Origin: Geobacter sp. FeAm09
Lineage (GTDB): Bacteria; Desulfobacterota; Desulfuromonadia; Geobacterales; Pseudopelobacteraceae
NCBI RefSeq assembly: GCF_008330225.1
Contig: NZ_CP042466.1
Coordinates: forward strand, 496,001 to 560,000
DNA: 64,000 bases
Reading direction: 5' to 3'
Shown: in pieces, positions 52,868 through 62,497 of the stretch
How the letters are laid out: every line of letters starts with the position of its first letter
Position numbering within the stretch: the first letter of the stretch is position 1
Program-made: the position numbers and the translations under genes
Notes under the pieces: generated by a model
The model's database searches: none
Told to the model about the DNA's origin: nothing
Seen by the model: only the letters and a program-made list of their open reading frames with translations

Positions 52868-53920
52868 ATGGGCGAACACGTATCCCGCAAACTTTCGTTT
52901 CTCGACCGCTGGCTGACCCTGTGGATCTTCGCCGCCATGGCCCTGGGCGTGGGACTCGGCTGGCTCGTGCCGGGGGTGGAGGGCTTCATCGACAGCTTTC
53001 AGGTCGGCGCCACAAATATCCCCATTGCCGCGGGGCTGATCCTGATGATGTATCCCCCTTTTGCCAAGGTGAAGTACGAGGAGATGCCCCGGGTCTTCCG
53101 AAACGGGAAGGTGCTGGGGCTGTCGCTGGTGCAGAACTGGTTCATCGGCCCGCTGCTGATGTTCGTGCTGGCGGCCGTCTTTCTGCCGGACAAGCCGGAG
53201 TATATGGTGGGATTGATCATGATCGGCCTGGCGCGCTGCATCGCCATGGTGATCGTCTGGAACGAGCTGGCCAGAGGGAACACCGAGTACGCCGCCGGGC
53301 TGGTGGCCTTCAACAGCATCTTTCAGGTGCTGTTCTACAGCGTCTACGCCTGGTTCTTCATCACCGTGCTGCCGCCGCTGATCGGCCTCAAAGGGGTGGT
53401 GGTGGATGTGGGGATCGGCCAGATTGCGAAGAGCGTTTTCATCTACCTGGGCATCCCCTGCATCGCCGGGGCCCTGACCCGTCTGGTCGGCGTGAGGCTG
53501 GTGGGCAAGGAACGCTACCACGCGAATTTTGTCCCCCGGATCGGTCCCATCACCCTGGTGGCGCTGCTCTTCACCATCGTGGTCATGTTCAGCCTCAAGG
53601 GGCAGCTGATCGTGCAGTTGCCCCTGGATGTGCTGCGTATCGCCATCCCGCTTTTGGTCTATTTCGTGGTCATGTTCCTGGTGTCGTTCTGGATGGGCAG
53701 GCGCCTGGGGGCTGACTACGGCAAGACCACCACCCTGGCCTTCACCGCGGCCAGCAACAACTTCGAGCTGGCCATCGCCGTGGCGGTGGCGGTGTTCGGG
53801 CTCAATTCCGGGGCTGCTTTCGCCGCCGTGATCGGGCCGCTGGTGGAGGTGCCGGTGATGATCGGCCTGGTCAACGTGGCCTTCCGGTTTCAAAAACGGC
53901 TGTTTGCCGGCGGCGCCTGA
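52868..53920 (+). CDS. ACR3-family arsenite efflux permease
   Basis: 350 residues with ten hydrophobic segments. Hallmarks of ACR3 are present: the conserved Cys124 in [18 protein letters not shown] and the Glu in [11 protein letters not shown], both needed for As(III) transport. It exports arsenite from the cytosol. The ATG has CAGGAG eight bases upstream. A Cys-rich regulator divergent from it fits arsenic control, which would then also reach hgcAB. Confidence 0.93.
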   Translation: MGEHVSRKLSFLDRWLTLWIFAAMALGVGLGWLVPGVEGFIDSFQVGATNIPIAAGLILMMYPPFAKVKYEEMPRVFRNGKVLGLSLVQNWFIGPLLMFVLAAVFLPDKPEYMVGLIMIGLARCIAMVIVWNELARGNTEYAAGLVAFNSIFQVLFYSVYAWFFITVLPPLIGLKGVVVDVGIGQIAKSVFIYLGIPCIAGALTRLVGVRLVGKERYHANFVPRIGPITLVALLFTIVVMFSLKGQLIVQLPLDVLRIAIPLLVYFVVMFLVSFWMGRRLGADYGKTTTLAFTAASNNFELAIAVAVAVFGLNSGAAFAAVIGPLVEVPVMIGLVNVAFRFQKRLFAGGA

Positions 53921-54026
53921 ACGCCGTACGGGATGCCGCCCAATCGCGCCGGCGGAAACGGCACACCGGATGACCATACCGCGCCTGCGGCACGGGTGGG
54001 GCCATACACCGTCCGCAATCGTCGAT

Positions 54027-55013
54027 TCAGCGCCCCGCCAGTTTACTCTCCCACCGCCAGGCGTCGGCGACGATCGTCCGCAGGTCGTCATACCGGGGCT
54101 GCCAGCCGGTCAGCCGCCTGATCCTGTCGGCCTTGGCCACCAGCGAGGCCGGGTCGCCGGGACGGCGCCCCGCCTCTTTCACCGTGAAATCCACCCCGCT
54201 GACCTCCTTGACCATCCTGAGCACCTCCCGCACGCTCCCCCCCCGGCCATAGCCGACGTTCATGGCGGTGGGCTCGCCCCCCTCCTCCAGGTACTGCAAG
54301 GCGCAGAGGTGGGCGGCGGCAAGGTCTTCGATATGGATGTAGTCGCGGATGCCGCTGCCGTCCGGGGTCGGGTAGTCGGTGCCGTAGATGGCTACGCTTG
54401 CGCGCATTCCCAGGGCGGCCTGGCAGGCCACCTTGATCAGGTGGGTCGCCTCGGGGGTGCGCTGCCCCATGCGGGCCCGGGGATCGGCACCGGCCACGTT
54501 GAAGTAGCGCAGGGCCACGTACTGCATGCCGTGGGCGGCGGAAGTGTCCCTCAGCATCCACTCGCTCATCAGCTTCGAGGTGCCGTAGGGGTTGATGGGC
54601 GCCAGGGTGCTCTCCTCGGAGGCCGCGTCGCCGTCGGGGATGCCGTAGACCGCGGCGGTGCTGGAGAAAATGAAGCGCCGCACCTCGAACTTCGTGCAGG
54701 TCTCCAGAAGCCCCAGGGTGTTGCGGGTGTTGTTGCCGTAGTATTTGAGCGGCAGGGAAACCGACTCCGGGGCCACGATGGAGGCGGCGAAGTGCAGGAC
54801 CGTGGTGAAGCGGTGGCGTTCAAACGCCGCCTCCAGGGTCTGGCGGTCGGCCAGGTCCCCCACGATCAACTCCTCTCCGTGGATCAGGGCGTCGCGGAAG
54901 CCGGTGGAGAGATTGTCGTAGACAACGACCCTGCGCCCCGCTTCGCTGAGTTGGCGGACGACGTGGCTGCCGATGTAGCCGCAGCCGCCGCTGACGAGAA
55001 TGGTTTCCGGCAT
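54027..55013 (-). CDS. galE: UDP-glucose 4-epimerase
   Basis: 328 residues. Extended SDR with the NAD-binding GGCGYIGSH, the Tyr-x3-Lys site (YGTSK), SSTAAVYG and the late YGRGGSVREV region typical of GalE. Interconverts UDP-glucose and UDP-galactose. Gap of 11 bases from the isomerase-like gene upstream. Confidence 0.92.
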   Translation of the reverse strand: MPETILVSGGCGYIGSHVVRQLSEAGRRVVVYDNLSTGFRDALIHGEELIVGDLADRQTLEAAFERHRFTTVLHFAASIVAPESVSLPLKYYGNNTRNTLGLLETCTKFEVRRFIFSSTAAVYGIPDGDAASEESTLAPINPYGTSKLMSEWMLRDTSAAHGMQYVALRYFNVAGADPRARMGQRTPEATHLIKVACQAALGMRASVAIYGTDYPTPDGSGIRDYIHIEDLAAAHLCALQYLEEGGEPTAMNVGYGRGGSVREVLRMVKEVSGVDFTVKEAGRRPGDPASLVAKADRIRRLTGWQPRYDDLRTIVADAWRWESKLAGR

Positions 55014-55024
55014 GTTCTGGCTCC

Positions 55025-55792
55025 TCACAGATAGTTTGGGATAGTCTTCAGCGCCCGTTGCAGGTGTTCGATGCTGTGGGCCTCGATGGTCCAGGCGGCG
55101 TCGGGCGCGTAATGCTTCAAGAGGCCGAAAAACAGGTCGAGGTCGATCTCCCCCTCGCCCGGCGGCAGGTGCTCGTCCGTCTGGCCGTGGTTGTCGTGGA
55201 TGTGGCTCTCGGCGATGTACGGGCCGAGTTCGGCGAACCACTCCTCCATGCGCACGGTGGTGAACATGTTCCAGTGCCCCACATCGAAACAGTGCCGGAA
55301 GCGGGGATCGTCGATGCCTTCCAGAAGCGCCCGCAGGGTGGAAGGCTCCTTTTCGAAGATGTTTTCCACGGCCAGGACCGTGTCCAGTTCCCGGGCGCAG
55401 GGGATGAACTCCCGCCAGAACTCGATGCTGTTGCCCAGCCAGGCCAACCGGTTATCGCCGTAATGCAGGTCGTCGAACCCGGGATGCACCACGATCACCC
55501 GCGGCCGCAGCAGTTCCGCAGCCTTGAACACCTGGTGGAACCGCCGCCGGGTCGCCTCCCGGATGCCGGCATCCAGGGCGCCGGGGCTCAGATCCATGAA
55601 GGGGGAGTGGATGGTGACGGCAAGTCCCGCCGTGTGGATGGCGTGGGCCTGGACGGCCAACTCCTCCCAGGCCATGCGGTCCAGCGCCTCGGCCGGCAGG
55701 TAGATCTCGGGGTTGATGTGCCGCTCCACCAGATAGGGCAGGTATTCGGGCAGTTGGGGATAGGGGACGTGGGCGTGGATCCTATTTTTCAT
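55025..55792 (-). CDS. Sugar phosphate isomerase/epimerase-like TIM-barrel protein
   Basis: 255 residues, AP-endonuclease-2-type barrel. Metal-ligand motifs VVHPGFDD, AVENIFEKEP, the H-x-FDVGHWN region and SHIHDNHGQTDEHLPPGEG (final His cluster, Glu in the following part). The substrate is unknown. It overlaps the channel gene by 11 bases, so the three minus-strand genes (channel, isomerase, galE) form one transcript. Confidence 0.85.
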   Translation of the reverse strand: MKNRIHAHVPYPQLPEYLPYLVERHINPEIYLPAEALDRMAWEELAVQAHAIHTAGLAVTIHSPFMDLSPGALDAGIREATRRRFHQVFKAAELLRPRVIVVHPGFDDLHYGDNRLAWLGNSIEFWREFIPCARELDTVLAVENIFEKEPSTLRALLEGIDDPRFRHCFDVGHWNMFTTVRMEEWFAELGPYIAESHIHDNHGQTDEHLPPGEGEIDLDLFFGLLKHYAPDAAWTIEAHSIEHLQRALKTIPNYL

Positions 55793-56837
55793 GGTCGCTG
55801 TGCTCTTTCCGGTGTTGTTTGATGACCTCGTCCGTGGCGGTGCGCGCCACCAGGTCGTCCAGTTTGGTGATGGCGCCCGGCTCGCCCAGGACGATCAGGG
55901 TATCGCCCCCCTCGACCTTGGCCTGGGAGTGGGGGTTGAAGACCATCTTGCCGTGGGCCTTTTTGATGCCGACGATGATGACGCCGATCTCCTTGCGGAA
56001 ACCGGAACTGACCAGGGTTTCCCCCACGAAGGCGGAGTGGGGGGGGATGGTGATCTCCTCCATCTGCAGGTCCATGTGCTCGCTGCCGGTGGCGATCTCG
56101 ATGAAATCGACCACGTTGGGGCGCAGCACCGACTGGGCCATTCTGCTGCCGCCGATGAGGTAGGGGGAGACCACCTTGTTGGCCCCGGCCCGTTTGAGTT
56201 TGATGTCCGACCCTTCCTCGCCGGAACGGGCCAGGATGTACAGTTCGGGGTTGAGGCCGCGGGCGGTGAGGGTGATGTAGACGTTTTCCGTGTCGGAAGT
56301 GACCACCGAGATGAGGCCGCGGGCCCGCTTTATGCCGGCCTTGAGCAGGCTCTCGTCCTGGGTGGCGTCCCCCCTCATGTGCAAATATCCTTCTTCCTTG
56401 ACTTTTTCAAGCGTATCGCCGTCTTTTTCCACCACCACGAAGGGGAGGCCATTGGCCTTGAACTCCTTGCAGATCAGCGAGCCGATCCGGCCGAAGCCGC
56501 AGATGATGTAATGCCCCCCCAGTGCCTCGATCATCTTCTCCACTTTTTTCCTCCCGATAACCCGTTGAATCTGCCCCTCGAACATGATCTGGGCCAGGCT
56601 GCCGACGATATAGCCCAGGACGCTCACCCCCACCACGATCAGGCACATGGTGAAGATCTTGCCGCCGTCGGATAGATCGTGTATCTCCCTGAACCCCACG
56701 GTGCTCAGGGTGATGACCGTCATGTAGAGGGCGTCGAGCGGTTGCCACTTCTCGATGGTCATAAAGCCGGTGGTGCCTGCCGATACCAGGAGCAGGAGCA
56801 CCAGCACGGATATTTTCAGGTGGCGGACGGGGTCCAT
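55782..56837 (-). CDS. Two-helix potassium channel with RCK (TrkA-N/TrkA-C) domains
   Basis: 351 residues. Two membrane helices (about 9-28 and 60-85) enclose a pore loop with the filter TVGF in VITLSTVGFREIH. A TrkA-N domain (ICGFGRIGSLICKE, NAD-like) and a TrkA-C domain (about 245-330) follow. This is the MthK/kch-type channel; Phe in place of Tyr in the filter is seen in some members. It sets K+ flow in response to a ligand such as Ca or nucleotide. Confidence 0.92.
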   Translation of the reverse strand: MDPVRHLKISVLVLLLLVSAGTTGFMTIEKWQPLDALYMTVITLSTVGFREIHDLSDGGKIFTMCLIVVGVSVLGYIVGSLAQIMFEGQIQRVIGRKKVEKMIEALGGHYIICGFGRIGSLICKEFKANGLPFVVVEKDGDTLEKVKEEGYLHMRGDATQDESLLKAGIKRARGLISVVTSDTENVYITLTARGLNPELYILARSGEEGSDIKLKRAGANKVVSPYLIGGSRMAQSVLRPNVVDFIEIATGSEHMDLQMEEITIPPHSAFVGETLVSSGFRKEIGVIIVGIKKAHGKMVFNPHSQAKVEGGDTLIVLGEPGAITKLDDLVARTATDEVIKQHRKEHSDHEK

Positions 56838-57056
56838 TCAGCGGGTCTCCTCAAACAGCTTGTCGGCAATCTCCTGCGAGGCCGTTCAGCGGCAACCTGG
56901 CAAATTTTAAGAAGATTACCCGCAGCGCCCGTAAAATTCAAGGATGATTATTCTTTTTCATCCATTTCCCAAGGAGTGTCCCGCGCCCCGGGCACGCCAA
57001 AACCGTTCCTTAGTGGCACTAAATATACAATAAACTGCAATACCGTAAGGTTGCGG

Positions 57057-57084
57057 TTGACAAATAATGCATACTGTATACAAT
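57057..57084 (+). promoter_or_regulatory. Promoter and operator of the GntR gene
   Basis: TTGACA (57057-57062), spacer of 16, TACAAT (57079-57084). The palindrome TGTATACA (57075-57082), with flanks ATAC and AT, overlaps the -10 box and matches the GTATAC-type sites of FadR-class GntR regulators. The 275-base gap 56838-57113 holds this promoter and an AT-rich stretch with a further ATATACAATA; no gene is seen. Confidence 0.65.
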
Positions 57085-57113
57085 ACGTGAAAACTTTTGG
57101 AGCCCGGCCACCC

Positions 57114-57806
57114 ATGAAAAAAACGATGGAGAAGCATCTCACCCTGCGGGAAAAGATACTGGAAAATATCCGAGACGCCATCATCTCCGGAGCCCTCAAG
57201 GCCGGTAGCCGGGTTTCTGAACCGGACCTGGCCGAACGCTACGGCATCAGCCGGACCCCTATCCGCGAGGCCTTCCGCCAGCTGGAGTCGGAGGGCTACC
57301 TGACGGTGATCCCCCGCAGAGGGGCGGTGGTCAGCGATTTCAGCGAGAAGGATGTGGAGGATTTCTACGCCATAAAGAGCATTCTGGAAGGGTATGCCGC
57401 CCGGCGGGCCTGCGAGAAGCTGACCCCCAGGGAACTGGACCGGCTGCAATCGATCAATGACCGCCTGGCCGAGTTGGCCGCGCATAACGACATCAAGACC
57501 TTTTTCAAGGTCCACAACGATTTTCACGACGTCTTCATCAAGGCTGCGGACAACGAAAAGCTTCGCGAACTGATCAACAGCCTGGTGACCCGCTTTCAGC
57601 GCCTGCGCCTGATGTCGCTCTCCCTGCCCGGCCGCATGGACAACTCTGTGCAGGAACACGAAAAGATCATCGAGGCCTTCCGCAGCAAAAATGTCGAGGC
57701 CGCCGAGATGCTGGTGCGCAAGAATGCCGTGTACGGCGGCCAGGCGCTCATGGACTGCGGTATGACGATTTTTCCCCCATCCGACGCCATGCCGATGGAT
57801 CTCTGA
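57114..57806 (+). CDS. GntR-family regulator, FadR subfamily
   Basis: 230 residues. Winged helix (about 15-75) with GSRVSEPDLAERYGISRTPIREA (the family's core), then an all-helical FCD domain with a metal-ligand pattern (D-x3-H-x3-F-type HNDFHDVF, later EHEKIIEAF). The ligand may be a small organic acid. It probably represses itself through the TGTATACA site. No adjacent target gene is evident. An inverted repeat (GGCGCT...AGCGCC) follows its stop. Confidence 0.92.
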   Translation: MKKTMEKHLTLREKILENIRDAIISGALKAGSRVSEPDLAERYGISRTPIREAFRQLESEGYLTVIPRRGAVVSDFSEKDVEDFYAIKSILEGYAARRACEKLTPRELDRLQSINDRLAELAAHNDIKTFFKVHNDFHDVFIKAADNEKLRELINSLVTRFQRLRLMSLSLPGRMDNSVQEHEKIIEAFRSKNVEAAEMLVRKNAVYGGQALMDCGMTIFPPSDAMPMDL

Positions 57807-58001
57807 AAAAGGCGCTCCGGGCGACCAGCGCCTGGGGCGGAAGCTGAAATCCCCCGCGGTCGTGCCGCCTTCGTAGCATCCCCATGCCGTTATCCCGCGA
57901 TTCCTTTTGCACTTTCCCTATTTGTATGGTTTAATCAATCCTGCTTCGCTGTATGATGTCCCGTTTTTTTCCTGCTTTATCCACAATCCCGTGGTACACG
58001 A

Positions 58002-59429
58002 ATGATCAAGGCCGCCACTGTGCACAAAGAGACATTGAAGCAGATACCGAAGGTTGACCGTGTCCTGGCATGGAGCCTGATGGCGCCGCTTGCGGCGTCG
58101 CATCAGCGCCCCGAGTTGCTGGTGGCCATACGCTCGGTGCTGGACCGGCTGCGTTCTGCCGTCGGCAACGGCGATCCCGTCGATTTTTCCGAAGAGCGGG
58201 TCGTCTCCCTGGTGAAGGGCGAACTCGACCGCCGTTCCGCGCCCAGCCTCCGCGAGGTCGTCAATGCGTCCGGCGTGGTGATTCATACCAACCTGGGGCG
58301 CTCGCCTTTGGCCGCTTCGGCTGAAGAAGCCATCCACCGGGCCTCCCGCGGCTATTCGAACCTGGAGTTCGACCTCTCCACCGGCGAGCGGGGCACGCGC
58401 TACGCCCACGTGGAGGGGCTCATCTGCGAACTGACCGGGGCCGAGGCGGCACTGGTGGTCAACAACAATGCCGCAGCAGTCATTCTGGCCCTGTCGTCCC
58501 TGGCCCAGGGGCGCGACGTGATCGTTTCCCGCGGTGAACTGGTGGAGATCGGCGGTTCGTTCCGCATCCCCGAGGTAATGCTTCAGAGCGGGGCCCATCT
58601 GGTGGAGGTCGGCGCGACCAACCGCACCCACCCCCGGGACTACCGTGGTGCGATCGGCGACGCCACGGCGCTCTTGCTCAAGGTGCATACCAGCAATTTC
58701 GCGGTGGTAGGCTTCACCGCCGAGGTAGCGGTGGAAGAGATGTCCGCCCTGGGGCGCGAGACCGGGGTCCCGGTCATGGTGGATGCCGGCAGCGGTTGCC
58801 TGATCGACCTGGCCCCCTACGGTATTGCCGGAGAGCCGACCGTGCGCCGTTATCTGGCCGCGGGTGCCGATGTGGTGACCTTCAGCGGCGACAAACTCCT
58901 GGGCGGTCCCCAGGCCGGGATCATCGCCGGCCGCCGGGACCTGGTGGCCCCCATGAAACGCCATCCCCTCCTGCGCGCCTTGCGCATGGACAAGCTCACC
59001 CTGGCGGCGCTGGAGGCCACGCTGCGGCTCTACCGTGACGAACGACACGCCATCCAGGAGGTTCCGACCCTCTCCATGCTGACGGCCACCCCGGCCGCTC
59101 TGTCGCGGCGAGCCGACCGTATCCTCGCCATGTTGCGCCGCCGGCTCCCCAAAACGGTCACCCTGGTGAAGCAGCCGGGTGAATCCAGCGCCGGCGGGGG
59201 ATCGCTCCCCCTGCTCCGCCTGCCCACCAGCCTTATCGAGGTGCGCATTGCCGGCGCCTCCGTGCAGCAGATCGAACAGAGCCTGCGCCGGACATCGACC
59301 CCGGTGGTGGGCCGTATCCAGCGGGACCGTTTTCTGTTGGATGTGCGTACCATCCTCGACCACGACCTGCCCGGCCTGGCGCTCTCCCTCGGCGAGGCGG
59401 CGGCCTCATTGACGGAGCAGGACCGATGA
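58002..59429 (+). CDS. selA: L-seryl-tRNA(Sec) selenium transferase
   Basis: 475 residues, normal SelA length. Signature [10 protein letters not shown], then the PLP Lys298 in [13 protein letters not shown], and NNNAAAV. It converts Ser-tRNA(Sec) to Sec-tRNA(Sec) using selenophosphate, so the organism can insert selenocysteine. It overlaps ispD by four bases. The ATG has no strong ribosome site. selB, selC and selD are not in the window. Confidence 0.97.
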   Translation: MIKAATVHKETLKQIPKVDRVLAWSLMAPLAASHQRPELLVAIRSVLDRLRSAVGNGDPVDFSEERVVSLVKGELDRRSAPSLREVVNASGVVIHTNLGRSPLAASAEEAIHRASRGYSNLEFDLSTGERGTRYAHVEGLICELTGAEAALVVNNNAAAVILALSSLAQGRDVIVSRGELVEIGGSFRIPEVMLQSGAHLVEVGATNRTHPRDYRGAIGDATALLLKVHTSNFAVVGFTAEVAVEEMSALGRETGVPVMVDAGSGCLIDLAPYGIAGEPTVRRYLAAGADVVTFSGDKLLGGPQAGIIAGRRDLVAPMKRHPLLRALRMDKLTLAALEATLRLYRDERHAIQEVPTLSMLTATPAALSRRADRILAMLRRRLPKTVTLVKQPGESSAGGGSLPLLRLPTSLIEVRIAGASVQQIEQSLRRTSTPVVGRIQRDRFLLDVRTILDHDLPGLALSLGEAAASLTEQDR

Positions 59430-60145
59430 CCGTTTCCAGAACCTTTGCCGTGATCCCGGCCGCCGGCATGGGCAAGCGCATGGGCGCTTCCATCAACAAA
59501 CAGTACCTGCAACTGGCGGGCATGCCGATCGTCGCCCGGACCATCTCCGTATTTGAAAGCGCCCCCTGTATCGACGGTATCCTGCTGGTAACCCCGGCCG
59601 ACGAGATTCCCTACTGCCGCGAGCACGTGGTCGCGGCCTATGGGTTCCGCAAGATCGTGGCGATCGTGCCGGGTGGCAAGGAACGGCAGAACTCGGTGAT
59701 GAACGGTTTGCGGGCACTCCAGGGGCGGGTGGGGGAGGATGACGTGGTGTTGATACACGACGGGGTCAGGCCGCTCATCACTCCGGAACTGCTGCAGGAG
59801 GCCATCGATGTGGCCCGCGTCTGTGACGGCGCCCTGGTGGCGGTTCCGGCCAAGGACACCATCAAGACGGTCCGGGACGGACTCGTTACCGGTACCCCGG
59901 ACCGGGAGACCCTCTGGCAGGCCCAGACGCCCCAGGCATTTCGTTATGGCATTATCTACGCAGCGCATTGTGCCGCGGAACAGGAAGGATTCATGGGAAC
60001 CGACGACGCTTCCCTGGTTGAGCGGAGTAGCGGCGCGGTCCGCATCGTGCGCGGCGACTACCGCAACATCAAGATTACGACGCCCGAAGACATTGTCCTG
60101 GCCGAGGCGTTCCTGGCCGGCAGCGGGCAGAATGGAGTTCTCTGA
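59426..60145 (+). CDS. ispD: 2-C-methyl-D-erythritol 4-phosphate cytidylyltransferase
   Basis: 239 residues. N-terminal [20 protein letters not shown] (CTP and Mg site), then [11 protein letters not shown] and HDGVRPLI, and [12 protein letters not shown]-pathway isoprenoid synthesis. It overlaps selA by four bases and the next gene by one (TGATG), so it is translated from the same transcript. Confidence 0.96.
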   Translation: MTVSRTFAVIPAAGMGKRMGASINKQYLQLAGMPIVARTISVFESAPCIDGILLVTPADEIPYCREHVVAAYGFRKIVAIVPGGKERQNSVMNGLRALQGRVGEDDVVLIHDGVRPLITPELLQEAIDVARVCDGALVAVPAKDTIKTVRDGLVTGTPDRETLWQAQTPQAFRYGIIYAAHCAAEQEGFMGTDDASLVERSSGAVRIVRGDYRNIKITTPEDIVLAEAFLAGSGQNGVL

Positions 60146-61332
60146 TGACCGCACAGCAACCTTCCGAAAAGATTCTGGTGGTGGACGATCAGGCCGATAT
60201 TGCGAAACTTATCGTACTGCAACTCCAGGAAGCCGGTTTCACGGCCGACTGGGCGGGGAACGGCGAGGCGGCCATCGGCATGCTGGATGGGGATGACTAT
60301 TCCCTGGCGCTCCTGGATATCAGACTGCCCAAGGTCAACGGAATTGAGGTGCTCAGTCATATTCGCGAATCGGGCAAGGACACGGCGGTCATCATGATGA
60401 CCGCCCACGGCAACGAAAATCTGGCGGTTGAGTGCATGAAGGCCGGGGGGGTGGATTATCTCTCCAAGCCGTTTGCCATGGACGATATGCTCCAGCGGGT
60501 CATGCGCGCCATAACCAACCGTCGGGTGCTGCTGCAAAAACAGCGTCTCGAGCAGGAAAAGGATGATTTCGTCTCCATGCTCTCCCACGATATGAAAAAC
60601 CCCCTGACCGCCGTGATCGGGTCCATCGACATCATCCGCGAGGGGCGGTTGGGGGCGGTGAACCAGGAGCAGGCGGAGTATCTCCATGCGGCCATCGACA
60701 GTTGCAATGAAGTCATTGCCATGATAGACAACCTGCTGGACATCCACCGCTTCGAGGCGGGCCGCATGCAGATCAAGATAGCCGCCTACAGCGCCCTGGA
60801 GGTCTTGCGGGGGGTCACGCGCCGCTTCACGCGGATAGCGGAACACGACGGCATCAGGCTGAGGGAGCGTCTTTCCCACGAAACGCCCAGGATTGCCGTT
60901 GACAAAAACGCCTTCAGCCGGGTGATCGCCAACCTGCTGGCAAACGCCGTCAAATTCACCCCCGAGGGGGGCGAGATCGTGGTGTCCTGCCGCTGCCTGA
61001 AAAGCGCCGAGGTCCCCTGGGCGCGCCTGCCCAGCTACGTGGCGGTGCCCGCTGGCTTTGCGGAGCAGGATTGCTTCGTGCAGGTGAGCATTCGTGACAC
61101 CGGCAGCGGTATCCCGACAGACGACCAGGGGCGCATCTTCGAACGCTATGTCCAGTCGCGCGGCGGCGTCGGGCGGGAGCGGGGCGGGGCCGGACTGGGG
61201 CTGGCGTTCTGCAAGATGGCGGTGGAAAGTTGCGGAGGGATCATCTGGGTTGAAAGCGAGGCCGGGCTCGGGAGCATCTTCGTCATCCTGTTGCCCTGTT
61301 ATTCAGACGACACGGAGTGTAGCGGACAATGA
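60145..61332 (+). CDS. Response regulator-histidine kinase (REC - HisKA - HATPase)
   Basis: 395 residues, no membrane segment. N-terminal receiver (Asp58 in LALLDIRLP, DD15-16 and Lys108), then HisKA with His148 in MLSHDMKNP, and an ATPase domain (NLLANAVKF, later G-AGLGLAF). In this layout the receiver faces the input side, so the kinase may be controlled by a phosphorelay partner. Overlaps the next gene by four bases. No link to selA or ispD function is evident. Confidence 0.92.
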   Translation: MTAQQPSEKILVVDDQADIAKLIVLQLQEAGFTADWAGNGEAAIGMLDGDDYSLALLDIRLPKVNGIEVLSHIRESGKDTAVIMMTAHGNENLAVECMKAGGVDYLSKPFAMDDMLQRVMRAITNRRVLLQKQRLEQEKDDFVSMLSHDMKNPLTAVIGSIDIIREGRLGAVNQEQAEYLHAAIDSCNEVIAMIDNLLDIHRFEAGRMQIKIAAYSALEVLRGVTRRFTRIAEHDGIRLRERLSHETPRIAVDKNAFSRVIANLLANAVKFTPEGGEIVVSCRCLKSAEVPWARLPSYVAVPAGFAEQDCFVQVSIRDTGSGIPTDDQGRIFERYVQSRGGVGRERGGAGLGLAFCKMAVESCGGIIWVESEAGLGSIFVILLPCYSDDTECSGQ

Positions 61333-61832
61333 ACAAAAAAAAACGTTTCTTCGCCTGTTTCAGCGGCATATCCCTCGTGGTTGCGGCACTGGTGTTGTGC
61401 GTCGGGGCGGCGTCCGCCTCCGGCATCGATTTCGACAAGGCGATCATCATCGGCTCCGGCCCCAAGAAGGTCATTGAGTTCACCGATCCCGACTGCCCCT
61501 TCTGCCGCAAGGCGGCCAGGTATTTTGCGGGGCGCAGCGACGTAACCCAGTATATCTTCTTCTGGCCGCTTCCCCGCCATCCCAAGGCAAAGGAGAAGGC
61601 CCAGTACATCCTCTCCCAGCATGACAAGGCCAAGGCCTACCATGAGGTCATGGCAGGGCGGTTGGACGGCCAGCAGAGCTTTGCCGTTACGCCCGCCGGG
61701 GTCAAGCTGCTGGAGGAGCAGGCTGAAATCGCCAGGAAGAACAAGGTCTCGGCCACGCCGACCTTCATGCTGTTCGGCAGGATCATCGAGGGTTTCGATC
61801 AGAAGAAGATCGAAGAGGCGCTGGGCAGATAG
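61329..61832 (+). CDS. DsbC-like periplasmic thiol-disulphide protein
   Basis: 167 residues. Signal peptide (about 1-31, cleavage after ASA), then a thioredoxin fold with DPDCPFCRKAA (CxxC at about 55-58) and the cis-Pro loop SATPTF. The domain matches the DsbC/DsbG catalytic part without their dimerisation domain. It probably isomerises or reduces disulphides in periplasmic proteins. Last gene of the selA transcript; a terminator follows at 61864. Confidence 0.88.
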   Translation: MNKKKRFFACFSGISLVVAALVLCVGAASASGIDFDKAIIIGSGPKKVIEFTDPDCPFCRKAARYFAGRSDVTQYIFFWPLPRHPKAKEKAQYILSQHDKAKAYHEVMAGRLDGQQSFAVTPAGVKLLEEQAEIARKNKVSATPTFMLFGRIIEGFDQKKIEEALGR

Positions 61833-61863
61833 ATCCGGGGATTCCGGCAGCCGGATACGTGGA

Positions 61864-61898
61864 CGGGAGCGGGCTTTAAAGCCTGCTCCCGTTTTTTT
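61864..61898 (+). terminator. Intrinsic terminator of the selA operon
   Basis: Stem CGGGAGC / GCTCCCG continued by GGCTTT / AAAGCC after one mismatch, then seven T (61892-61898), 32 bases past the DsbC-like stop. The remaining gap to 62125 holds a promoter and dyad but no gene. Confidence 0.9.
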
Positions 61899-62050
61899 GT
61901 GCCCGGTTTCTTCTGCCGATTTGCCGAGCCCCTGTCTGTAGGATTTTCTCCACAGGTTGTCGCATATTCGGTAACGATACAACCGGGGGTAAAGAGGCGT
62001 AGTGGCAAAATAATGTAGTTATTAATGATGGTTACGTGAATAGTTCCGGT

Positions 62051-62095
62051 TTGGCATGTTCATTGAAATACCCTATGACATCAGATCAATCTGAT
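62051..62095 (+). promoter_or_regulatory. Promoter with overlapping dyad upstream of the Cys-pair protein
   Basis: TTGGCA (62051-62056), 17-base spacer, TATGAC (62074-62079), then the perfect 7-bp dyad ATCAGATCAATCTGAT (62080-62095), which would cover the transcription start. The position suggests a repressor site, and the downstream gene hints at a metal-responsive one. Confidence 0.5.
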
Positions 62096-62125
62096 CATAT
62101 TTCCATCCAGAAGGAGAGCGACACA

Positions 62126-62449
62126 ATGAAAAGGGATCTTGTCATGGGAATTGCCATTGCGCTGGGGGTGCTTTCAATCGGCGTAGTGTCAGCTTCGGCA
62201 GCCACAACCGCATCCTGCTGCAATGAGGAGGGCGCCTGCCTCGATAAATCGTCCGCACAGCAGTATAAGCAGGAGACTGCTGCATTGTCCGATGCCGTGA
62301 GAGTCAAGGAGATAGAGTTGTCCCAACTGCTTGGGTATGATTCCACGATTATCGAAGCACGCCAGCTTGAAGCCGAGATTAAGGAACTCAAGGATAGGAT
62401 CGGTGTCGTGGCGCAAAAACACGCTATGCAGGATTGCTGCCGCGGTTGA
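62126..62449 (+). CDS. Small periplasmic protein with vicinal Cys pairs and a coiled coil
   Basis: 107 residues. Signal peptide (about 1-28, cleavage after SASA), then SCCNEEGAC near the mature N-terminus and DCC near the C-terminus, with a helical, charged middle (about 45-95) that could pair as a coiled coil. It resembles ZraP-like periplasmic metal binders in plan but I cannot assign it. AAGGAGAG precedes the ATG. GC is lower than neighbours. A role in heavy-metal buffering is possible. Confidence 0.7.
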   Translation: MKRDLVMGIAIALGVLSIGVVSASAATTASCCNEEGACLDKSSAQQYKQETAALSDAVRVKEIELSQLLGYDSTIIEARQLEAEIKELKDRIGVVAQKHAMQDCCRG

Positions 62450-62497
62450 CGATGATACGGCACGAGATGAGCCGGGAGGCTCCCCGGCTCATCCGGT

